Below are positions 9,019 through 16,299 of a DNA stretch of 64,000 bases, one piece after another; the first letter of the stretch is position 1; every line of letters begins with the position of its first letter. The translations under genes were made by a program, and so were the position numbers. The stretch covers positions 110,698 through 174,697 of the forward strand of contig CAZGIM010000007.1 of the NCBI GenBank assembly GCA_964525995.1, given 5' to 3'. Origin of the DNA: CAIVAT01 sp964525995 (GTDB taxonomy: Bacteria; Bacteroidota; Bacteroidia; Bacteroidales; FEN-979). A model generated the notes under the pieces. It had not been told where the DNA came from and did no database searches. It was given only the letters and a program-made list of their open reading frames with translations.

Positions 9019-9093
9019 AACCACAGATAAACGGAGTATTCTTAAATTTGAAAAAAAGTCAGGAATGACAGGAACCATTTAAAAAATCCACAG

Positions 9094-10122
9094 ATGAAAA
9101 AAGGTAAAAAGAGCTTGTTGAAAGAGCAGGTTAAACACATTGACATCAAGGCAATTAACGCTACTCCAATCATTGATGCCATGCGTGAAATGTCGTTTAC
9201 ATCGAGGGATACGGCGGTTGCTGCCGATATTTTAAATATGATGATAAAGGAAAAGGGCTGTACCGTTTTTCTGACTCTTGCAGGGAGTACCAGTGCGGCA
9301 GGTTGCATGCAGGTTTATGTTGATATGGTCAAGCATAACATGGTGGATGTTATTATTGCCACTGGTGCTTCCATTGTGGATATGGATTTTTTTGAGGCGT
9401 TAGGTTACAAGCATTACAAGGGGACGCCGTATGCAGATGATAAATTGTTAAGGGAGTACTATATTGACCGCATTTACGACACCTATATTGATGAGGAAGA
9501 GTTGCAGCATTGTGATATGAGTATAAAAAAAATAGCCGATACTCTTGAACCACGGCCTTATTCATCCCGCGAATTCATCCGGGAAATGGGCAGATGGCTG
9601 GTCAAAAACTCCCGGAAAAAAGACTCTCTGGTACAGGCCTGTTTTGAGCATAACGTACCGATTTTTTGTCCGGCATTCAGCGACAGCAGCGCGGGATTCG
9701 GGCTGGTGAAACATCAGTGGGATAATCCGGACAAGCATGTATCTATTGATTCGGTCAAAGATTTCCTTGAGCTGACCAAGATTAAGATGGCTGCAAAAAC
9801 CTCAGGTTTATTTATGATTGGCGGGGGGGTACCGAAGAATTTTGTTCAGGATACGGTAATTTGTGCTGAAGTATTGGGGAAAGAGGTTCCGATGCACCGG
9901 TACGCCGTACAGATTACCGTGGCTGATTCGCGTGACGGAGCTTGTTCCAGTTCGACCCTCAAAGAGGCTTCAAGCTGGGGAAAGGTAGACACGGTTTATG
10001 AAAAAATGGTCTATGCAGAAGCGACCAGTGTCCTTCCTTTGATTGTCAGTTATGTGTATCATAAAAAAGAGTGGAAGAAACGGAAGCGATCCGAATGGAC
10101 TACAATGCTGGATTCGGAGTAG
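9094..10122 (+). CDS. Deoxyhypusine synthase-like aminobutyl transferase (bacterial type)
   Basis: 342 residues with NAD-binding DHS-family features: FLTLAGSTSAAG, VDVIIATGASIVDMD, IFCPAFSDSSAGF, IGGGVPKNF and a C-terminal SSWGKV block whose Lys297 aligns with the lysine that carries the covalent aminobutyl intermediate in eukaryotic deoxyhypusine synthase. Bacteria have no eIF5A to modify, and related bacterial enzymes act on free polyamines (homospermidine synthase activity is known in the family). Together with the neighbouring arginine decarboxylase it probably transfers an aminobutyl group from spermidine or a related amine to putrescine or agmatine; the acceptor is not visible in sequence. 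It ends 2 bp before a convergent ABC permease gene. Confidence 0.8.
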   Translation: MKKGKKSLLKEQVKHIDIKAINATPIIDAMREMSFTSRDTAVAADILNMMIKEKGCTVFLTLAGSTSAAGCMQVYVDMVKHNMVDVIIATGASIVDMDFFEALGYKHYKGTPYADDKLLREYYIDRIYDTYIDEEELQHCDMSIKKIADTLEPRPYSSREFIREMGRWLVKNSRKKDSLVQACFEHNVPIFCPAFSDSSAGFGLVKHQWDNPDKHVSIDSVKDFLELTKIKMAAKTSGLFMIGGGVPKNFVQDTVICAEVLGKEVPMHRYAVQITVADSRDGACSSSTLKEASSWGKVDTVYEKMVYAEATSVLPLIVSYVYHKKEWKKRKRSEWTTMLDSE

Positions 10123-10124
10123 GA

Positions 10125-11498
10125 TTAGTTTTTATACCGGATCCATTTCCACAATTCCCCGTAACTTATCTTCTTTCCGTACATCAGGATTCCGGTGCGG
10201 TAGATTTTTGCCGCGAACCAGGTGGTACCCAGGAACCCCAGGATGAGGGTTCCCATCGACAGGAAGACCTCCCAGAATGAAACTCCGAAAGGAATCCGGA
10301 TCATCATGACTACGGGTGATGTGAGCGGAAATATAGAAAGCCAGAAAGCGACTGGTCCGTCAGGATCCTGAATAATAAATTGGGCAAGGAGGATGGAAAG
10401 GATGAGGGGAATGGTGATCGGAAACATGAACTGCTGCGTATCGGCCTCACTGTCGACGGCTCCGCCGATGGCCGCGAAAAGGGCTGCATAGAGCAGATAC
10501 CCTACCAGGAAGAAAAAGAGGAAGGAGCCGATCATCACTGGAAAATCGACCGAATTGATCGCATCGAAAACCTCTGTCAGTTCATTGCTTTCTTTCGGTT
10601 GGATTTCCTTTAACTGCTGGCTTTCAGGTTGCAGGGTGACCTGATTCTGTTTCATAAGTTGTTCCGTTGCCGATTGAGCGACACTACCCTGGGTCATCGT
10701 GGATGTAACGGCTGTAACGATAATGAAGGTCAAAACTACCCATAGCATAAATTGCGTCAACCCGACCAGACCGACACCAATGATCTTGCCCATCATCAAT
10801 TGAAAGGGTTTTACCGATGAAATGATCACTTCAACGATCCGGCTTGTCTTTTCCTCGATGACGCCTCTCATTACCTGAGATCCGAACATAAAGATAAAAA
10901 AGTAGATCAGAATCCCGGCGAACATTCCGAGGATCATGCTCAGTTCGGTATAACTCTTTGATTCTTTTCCGTCGTCCCCGATCTTCAGGGTGTTGATATC
11001 AATGGAAGTCTTTATGGATCGGAGAATGTCGTCGACCGACACCTGGTCTTTTTGGTCGCCCTGTAATTCACGCAGCCGCGCCTGGAGCTTCATCTCTTCA
11101 ATCTGGCGGCTCATCACATTTTTTATATGTGATTTGACGTTGATATTGACATTGTTTTCCGAGTAAATAATAGCGTTGGTCGGCAGGGTCACCTCTGTTT
11201 TGGGGATATAAAGCAATGCATGGTCGCCACTTTTGTTGAAATTGGTCTTTGCAGTAATAATATCCTCCGAAAGGTAATGAAACCGGATATTGTCAGTGTC
11301 CTTGAATTTTCCTTTAAAGATTCCGGTTTCGTCAAGAACGGCTACGGTTTTCATCTCGTTTGTCTGAGTAGCCAGATAAATCGGGATGATGATGGTGGCA
11401 GCCATCAGAACCGGACCCAGGATGGTCATAATGATAAAGGAACGTTTCTTTACGCGGGTGAGGTATTCACGCTGGATGATCAGAAGAATCTTTTTCAT
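10125..11498 (-). CDS. ABC-2 type transporter permease (NatB/YhaP-like)
   Basis: 457 residues. There is one membrane helix near the N-terminus (SFIIMTILGPVLMAATIIIP), a large extracytoplasmic domain (about 45-190), and five or six further helices in the C-terminal half (for example LSMILGMFAGILIYFFIFMFG, PVMIGSFLFFFLVGYLLYA, PIPLILSILLAQF region). This is the NatB/DUF3526-like ABC-2 permease architecture. It is encoded 10 bp after its ATPase partner, and pairs with it to form an exporter or a lipid/peptide-handling transporter of unknown substrate. Last gene of the grpE-dnaJ-ABC run; it converges with the DHS-like gene. Confidence 0.85.
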   Translation of the reverse strand: MKKILLIIQREYLTRVKKRSFIIMTILGPVLMAATIIIPIYLATQTNEMKTVAVLDETGIFKGKFKDTDNIRFHYLSEDIITAKTNFNKSGDHALLYIPKTEVTLPTNAIIYSENNVNINVKSHIKNVMSRQIEEMKLQARLRELQGDQKDQVSVDDILRSIKTSIDINTLKIGDDGKESKSYTELSMILGMFAGILIYFFIFMFGSQVMRGVIEEKTSRIVEVIISSVKPFQLMMGKIIGVGLVGLTQFMLWVVLTFIIVTAVTSTMTQGSVAQSATEQLMKQNQVTLQPESQQLKEIQPKESNELTEVFDAINSVDFPVMIGSFLFFFLVGYLLYAALFAAIGGAVDSEADTQQFMFPITIPLILSILLAQFIIQDPDGPVAFWLSIFPLTSPVVMMIRIPFGVSFWEVFLSMGTLILGFLGTTWFAAKIYRTGILMYGKKISYGELWKWIRYKN

Positions 11499-11508
11499 TT
11501 TGACTCAG

Positions 11509-12438
11509 TTAGTTGTCTGACATTTCCCGGCTGGTCACAACCTGTATAAAGATATCGTTCATATTGGGGATCCGTTCATTGACCGAATAGATCGTAACGT
11601 GCGGTAGAAGCATGCGTATCAGATCATTGGAACTGACATCGGCGGGTAGTTTGATGGCGGCATGACGATGTTCCATATCCGACGATTCAGTAATAATTTG
11701 AAAGGAGGGTGGAAGAACGGATTCGAGGGGTTTGTCAAAGGAATTGAAGCTGACGTTGAACGTGTTCGTTTTATAGTTCTTTTTAATTTCCCTGACGGCG
11801 CCATTCAGCACGACTTTTGATTTATTGATCAACGCGATATCATCGCATAATTCTTCCACCGAAGCCATATTGTGTGTCGAGAAGATCACCGTCGCTCCTT
11901 TTTCTTTCTGGGCCAGGATTTCATCTTTAAGGAGACTGGCATTGATGGGATCAAATCCGCTGAAGGGTTCATCAAAGATCAGAAGCTTGGGCTCATGGAT
12001 AATCGTAATCAGAAACTGCACTTTTTGTTGCATCCCTTTCGAGAGTTCTTCGACTTTTCGGTTCCACCAGGAACGTATCTCAAATTTATCAAACCAGAAC
12101 TTTAACCTGATGTGCGCTTCATGATGTGTGAGTCCTTTGAGTTGAGCAAGGTACAGCGCTTGTTCCCCAACCGTCATTTTCTTGTACAGCCCCCGTTCTT
12201 CAGGAAGATAGCCGATTGCAGCAATATCATCGGGTTCGAGTTTTTTCCCGTTAAAAAGCAGGATCCCTTCATCGGGTGCGATGATCTGATTGATAATGCG
12301 GATCAGGGTGGTTTTTCCTGCTCCGTTCGGTCCCAACAGTCCGAATATCTTTCCTTCGGGAACGGCAATGGATACTTTATCGAGCGCTTTATGACCCGAG
12401 TATTGTTTTGTTACGTTGTCGGCTGAAAAAAGAATCAT
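11509..12438 (-). CDS. ABC transporter ATP-binding protein (NatA-like)
   Basis: 309 residues. Walker A GPNGAGKTT, signature LSKGMQQK, Walker B LLIFDEPFSGFDP and H-loop STHNM are all intact, and the C-terminal 90 residues form a DUF4162-type extension common in NatA/CcmA-like ATPases. It powers the permease encoded just downstream. The gene starts 6 bp after the dnaJ stop, so it is almost certainly cotranscribed with grpE and dnaJ, suggesting that it is made under the same stress or growth conditions. The substrate is unknown. Confidence 0.9.
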   Translation of the reverse strand: MILFSADNVTKQYSGHKALDKVSIAVPEGKIFGLLGPNGAGKTTLIRIINQIIAPDEGILLFNGKKLEPDDIAAIGYLPEERGLYKKMTVGEQALYLAQLKGLTHHEAHIRLKFWFDKFEIRSWWNRKVEELSKGMQQKVQFLITIIHEPKLLIFDEPFSGFDPINASLLKDEILAQKEKGATVIFSTHNMASVEELCDDIALINKSKVVLNGAVREIKKNYKTNTFNVSFNSFDKPLESVLPPSFQIITESSDMEHRHAAIKLPADVSSNDLIRMLLPHVTIYSVNERIPNMNDIFIQVVTSREMSDN

Positions 12439-12444
12439 GGAGCA

Positions 12445-13605
12445 TTATTGTTCAAAAAGATCTTTCATGCGTGAGAAGATATTCTTGTCGGTTGAGCTGG
12501 GAGAGGGTTTAAAGTTTTCCGATTTCCCCAGTTTATCCAGAATTGTTTTTTCTTCTTTGGTGAGGTTTTTAGGAGTCCAGATATTCAGGGTTATCAGAAG
12601 ATCTCCTTTTCCTTCGTAACCATTGATGCTGGGAAGACCTTTTCCCCGAAGGCGGACGATTTTACCGCTTTGGGTACCCGGTTCAATTTTGATTTTGACT
12701 TTACCTTCAATGGTAGGAATTTCGGCGTTGCTCCCTAATGCAGCTTCACTGAAGGAAATAAAGTGGGTGTAATGCAGATTGTTACCATCCCGTTCAAACA
12801 GATCGCTCTTTAGTTCTTCGATCTGGATCAGCAGATCGCCTGCGATACCGCCCCGGGCTGCAGCATTGCCTTTCCCTCCCATGGAAAGTTGCATCCCTTC
12901 GGATACACCGGCCGGAATCCTGATATTGATCACCTCTTCGCCTTTTACCACGCCATTTCCAGCACAATCGGCACATTTATCGGTGATAATTTTACCCTCT
13001 CCTCCACAATTCGGACAAGTGGTCGTTGTTTGCATTTGTCCGAGAAAGGTAGAGGTAACTCTTGAAACGTGGCCCGATCCGTGGCACGTAGCGCAGGTAG
13101 AATAGGAACTCCCTCCTTTGGCGCCGGTCCCTTTGCACGTCGGGCATGCCACGTATTTGTTGACTTTAATCTTTTTTTCGACACCGTGGGCAACCTCCTC
13201 CAGACTAAGCCGTACTTTGACTCTGAGGTTGGAACCGCGATTCACAGCACGCCCCCTCCGGCCGCCACCGCCCCCAAAAAATGAGCTGAACGGGTCTCCG
13301 CCGCCGAAAATGTCGCCGAAATGGCTGAAGATATCCTCCATGCTCATTCCGCCACCGAATCCCGAGAATCCTCCGCCATTCCCGAGTCCTGCATGGCCGT
13401 ACTGATCATATCGGTGCCGCTTGTTTTCATCGCTCAGTACTTCGTACGCTTCGGCAGCCTCTTTGAATTTTTCTTCAGCCTCTTTGTCTCCGGGATTCTT
13501 ATCCGGATGGTACTTCAATGCCTGCTTGCGGTAAGCTTTTTTAAGCTCTTCCGGCGAGGCGTTCCGGTTCACTTCGAGGACTTCATAATAATCTCTTTTT
13601 GACAT
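12445..13605 (-). CDS. dnaJ: Chaperone protein DnaJ (Hsp40)
   Basis: 386 residues, class A Hsp40. J domain at 1-70 with the HPD triplet (KYHPDKNPG) that stimulates the DnaK ATPase; Gly/Phe-rich linker (about 75-125); zinc domain with four CxxCxGxG motifs (CPTCKGTG, CATCHGSG, CPNCGGEG, CADCAGNG); then the two C-terminal substrate-binding beta domains. It delivers unfolded clients to DnaK in the cytoplasm. grpE is 9 bp upstream; dnaK is not in the window. No CIRCE or other heat-shock operator was recognised upstream of grpE. Confidence 0.97.
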   Translation of the reverse strand: MSKRDYYEVLEVNRNASPEELKKAYRKQALKYHPDKNPGDKEAEEKFKEAAEAYEVLSDENKRHRYDQYGHAGLGNGGGFSGFGGGMSMEDIFSHFGDIFGGGDPFSSFFGGGGGRRGRAVNRGSNLRVKVRLSLEEVAHGVEKKIKVNKYVACPTCKGTGAKGGSSYSTCATCHGSGHVSRVTSTFLGQMQTTTTCPNCGGEGKIITDKCADCAGNGVVKGEEVINIRIPAGVSEGMQLSMGGKGNAAARGGIAGDLLIQIEELKSDLFERDGNNLHYTHFISFSEAALGSNAEIPTIEGKVKIKIEPGTQSGKIVRLRGKGLPSINGYEGKGDLLITLNIWTPKNLTKEEKTILDKLGKSENFKPSPSSTDKNIFSRMKDLFEQ

Positions 13606-13614
13606 AAACTGATG

Positions 13615-14199
13615 TTAACTGCCAACAACTACTTTAGCAAACCGAATGACCTTTCCGTTTAGCAGGTACCCTTTTTGAATTTCATCCACGATTTTTCCTT
13701 TTTGGTCGGGCTGGGGGGCCGGAATATTGGTTACTGCCTCATGAAAATCGGTATCAAATGATTCACCCAGCGTTTTCATCTGTTCGAGTCCCTGCTGGTT
13801 CAATACCGATAAAAATTTATTATAAATCAGAACAACACCTTCCTTGAGTGCAGTCCCGTTATCGGAGGTGGCGGTAAAGGCTGTAATGGCCCTTTCGAAA
13901 TCATCGAGCACCGGCAGGAGCTTGGTAATGACCTCGGCTGAAGCATATTTGCTGAGCTCAGTTTTCTCCTTTAAGGTTCGCTTCCGGTAATTATCAAATT
14001 CAGAATACAGTCTCAGGTATTTGTCGTTTAATTCTGCAATTTTTTCATCCGGATTTTCAACGGTTGTTTCGGTTTTTTTTAATTCTGAAGGTTCTTGATT
14101 TTCGGCGGATTCTAAGATTTCCTCAGCGCTATCCTGGTTCACCTCTGTCACTTTTTCTGTCTTCAATTCTTTTTCTTCCTTATTTTTCTTTTTGATCAT
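13615..14199 (-). CDS. grpE: Nucleotide exchange factor GrpE
   Basis: 194 residues. An acidic, low-complexity N-terminus (about 1-55, rich in Glu and Lys) precedes the long dimerising helix (IAELNDKYLRLYSEFDNYRKRT) and the C-terminal beta domain (NGKVIRFAKVVVGS). GrpE releases ADP from DnaK. It leads the run grpE-dnaJ-ABC ATPase-permease. A 73-bp gap separates it from murA, in which no clear promoter box was found. Confidence 0.96.
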   Translation of the reverse strand: MIKKKNKEEKELKTEKVTEVNQDSAEEILESAENQEPSELKKTETTVENPDEKIAELNDKYLRLYSEFDNYRKRTLKEKTELSKYASAEVITKLLPVLDDFERAITAFTATSDNGTALKEGVVLIYNKFLSVLNQQGLEQMKTLGESFDTDFHEAVTNIPAPQPDQKGKIVDEIQKGYLLNGKVIRFAKVVVGS

Positions 14200-14272
14200 A
14201 ATAAAGCAGTAATACGTTGGTACGTTATGGATATGACAAAAAGCCTGCCATCACAAGATGAAGGACAATTTG

Positions 14273-15583
14273 TCAGCCTTCAATTCTTTTGATATTTGCC
14301 CCAAGGGATTTCAATCTGGTATCGATTTCCTGATACCCCCGGTCGATTTGTTCGATATTATCGATAATACTGGTTCCGGAAGCCGAAAGGGCAGCGATAA
14401 GCAATGCGACGCCGGCTCTGATGTCGGGAGATGACATTCTGATGCCCCGGAGTGGGTGGGTATGGTCAAGTCCGATGACCGTTGCACGGTGCGGATCGCA
14501 AAGAATGATTTTTGCCCCCATATCGATCAGTTTATCGACAAAAAACAGGCGGCTTTCAAACATCTTCTGGTGGATCAGGACGCTTCCCCTGGCCTGAGTG
14601 GCAACGACCAAAACAATGCTGATCAGGTCGGGAGTGAATCCAGGCCAGGGCGCATCGGCAATGGTCATAATGGATCCGTCCATAAATGATTCGACTTCAT
14701 AATGGTCGTGGGCTGGGACAATAATGTCATCCCGGTCATTGATGACATTGATTCCAAGGCGGCGAAAAACGTCCGGTATGAGACCCAGACTTTGGTAATT
14801 GACATTTTTAATGGTAATCTGAGAACCGGTCATGGCAGCGAGACCAATAAAACTGCCTACTTCGATCATGTCGGCAAGCAGGATATGCGTAGTCCCATGC
14901 AGATGTTCCACACCCTCGATGGTGATCAGGTTGGAGCCGATACCTTGAATCCGGGCTCCCATTGAAACCAGCATCCTGCAAAGCTGGGAAACGTAAGGTT
15001 CACAGGCAGCGTTGAAGATGGTCGTTTGACCTTTCGCCAGGACGGCGGCCAGGATAATGTTGGCTGTACCGGTTACGGAGGCCTCATCGAGGAGCATATA
15101 TGCACCCGAAAGCCGTTGGGCTTCGACGGCATACAATTGGTCGAGGGGGCGATATTCGAATCGGGCGCCCAGCTTCTGCAATCCTAAAAAATGGGTATCA
15201 AGCCGACGGCGACCGATCTTATCACCTCCCGGAATATAAACAAAGCCTTTCCCAAATCGGGCAAGGAGCGGACCAAGGATCATAATCGATCCCCTCAAAC
15301 TTGCTGCCTTTTTGCGGAATTCATCGGTCTGCAGAAAATCAAATCCGACAGAACGCGCTTCGAATGACCAAGAGTTACGACCGATTTTTTCTACCTGAAC
15401 TCCCAACGATTCGAGGAGTCCGATCAGCCTGGTGACATCGAGAATATCAGGAACATTATGGATTGTAACCGGTTCTTCGGTGAGGAGGCAGGCACAGATT
15501 ACCTGTAATGCTTCATTTTTGGCTCCCTGGGGATAGATTTCACCCCGGAGTTTTTGTCCCCCGTTGATTTCGAAAGAACTCAT
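14273..15583 (-). CDS. murA: UDP-N-acetylglucosamine 1-carboxyvinyltransferase, Asp-type active site
   Basis: 436 residues, full length. It transfers enolpyruvyl from PEP to UDP-GlcNAc, the first committed step of peptidoglycan synthesis. The catalytic Lys22-Asn23 pair is present in GAKNEAL. In the mobile active-site loop the sequence is PGGDKIGRRRLDTH: residue 121 is Asp (codon GAT at 15223-15221), where most MurA proteins, such as E. coli, have the Cys that fosfomycin alkylates. Asp at this position is known to keep activity and give intrinsic fosfomycin resistance in other bacteria; resistance here is inferred. The start codon overlaps the stop of the DUF4290 gene (ATGA), so the two are coupled. 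Confidence 0.96.
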   Translation of the reverse strand: MSSFEINGGQKLRGEIYPQGAKNEALQVICACLLTEEPVTIHNVPDILDVTRLIGLLESLGVQVEKIGRNSWSFEARSVGFDFLQTDEFRKKAASLRGSIMILGPLLARFGKGFVYIPGGDKIGRRRLDTHFLGLQKLGARFEYRPLDQLYAVEAQRLSGAYMLLDEASVTGTANIILAAVLAKGQTTIFNAACEPYVSQLCRMLVSMGARIQGIGSNLITIEGVEHLHGTTHILLADMIEVGSFIGLAAMTGSQITIKNVNYQSLGLIPDVFRRLGINVINDRDDIIVPAHDHYEVESFMDGSIMTIADAPWPGFTPDLISIVLVVATQARGSVLIHQKMFESRLFFVDKLIDMGAKIILCDPHRATVIGLDHTHPLRGIRMSSPDIRAGVALLIAALSASGTSIIDNIEQIDRGYQEIDTRLKSLGANIKRIEG

Positions 15584-16242
15584 TGAGGTTTGTTACGGCC
15601 ACGTTGGGAATTGTAATTCTGTTTTGGGAAGCCCTGTTTGTTGAAATTTCTTTCAGGACCCTGACGGAATGGTTTCCGTTTCTGGTTTTGTGCAAGGATG
15701 TCGTTGGTGTGAGTAAATCGGAAATCCTGATGAAGTTTTAACTGGTCCTTTGACAGGATTTCCAGGTGTTTCTCAATCAGTTCATCGTTGACCGATTCGC
15801 GGTTCCAGTTCAGGTATGATTTTTTCATGTGATTGGCAATCGCGTTTACGAGTGCTTCCTTTTCCGGTCCGTCGGGATATTCAGTCGCTTTTTCGATCAT
15901 CAGGGCAATATTTTTCCCGTAATGTTTAAACTCGATCTCTTTGTCGTGGTAAGAGAGATGTTCCGGTTTAGTGCTCAGCGAAAGGGGTAGAGGAGGGGGA
16001 AAGGGAGCATCCACATCAAGTTTAAAATCTGAAATTATAAAAAGGTGATCCCAGAGCTTATGCTTATAGTCGCCCGATTCTTTAACGCCCGGATGCATCT
16101 GGGCCATAATAGTGACAATAAATTTTGCTGCCTGATTTCTTTTTTCCCGGTCTTCGATGGTGCAGATGTATTGGATCATCCGCTGCATGTTCCTGCCATA
16201 TTCCGGGATAAACATGGCTTCGCGCGTGGTATTATATTCCAT
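15580..16242 (-). CDS. DUF4290 family protein
   Basis: 220 residues, soluble and mostly helical. The first 175 residues match the Bacteroidota DUF4290 family by eye (YNTTREAMFIPEYGRNMQ at the start, HPGVKESGDYKHKLWDHL, KKSYLNWNRESVND). The last 40 are a disordered basic Asn/Gln/Arg tail (KRKPFRQGPERNFNKQG and onward), of the sort that can bind nucleic acid. Function unknown. It is translationally coupled to murA, an arrangement I recall as common in Bacteroidota, suggesting a link to envelope synthesis. A -7 box lies 23-30 bp upstream. Confidence 0.85.
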   Translation of the reverse strand: MEYNTTREAMFIPEYGRNMQRMIQYICTIEDREKRNQAAKFIVTIMAQMHPGVKESGDYKHKLWDHLFIISDFKLDVDAPFPPPLPLSLSTKPEHLSYHDKEIEFKHYGKNIALMIEKATEYPDGPEKEALVNAIANHMKKSYLNWNRESVNDELIEKHLEILSKDQLKLHQDFRFTHTNDILAQNQKRKPFRQGPERNFNKQGFPKQNYNSQRGRNKPQ

Positions 16243-16264
16243 GATCTCTCTGATGACTTTTTTG

Positions 16265-16272
16265 CAAAGATA
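16265..16272 (-). promoter_or_regulatory. -7 box for the DUF4290-murA unit
   Basis: Minus strand reads TATCTTTG (TAnnTTTG), placing the transcript start about 16 nt before the DUF4290 ATG. No TTG at the proper upstream distance. Confidence 0.45.
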
Positions 16273-16299
16273 CTATTTTTTACTCGAAGCCATCTGTTT

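Noticed and set aside
9094..10122. True deoxyhypusine synthase acting on a translation factor
   Set aside because: Bacteria have no eIF5A; bacterial EF-P is modified by other enzymes. The family resemblance is real but the eukaryotic reaction is unlikely.
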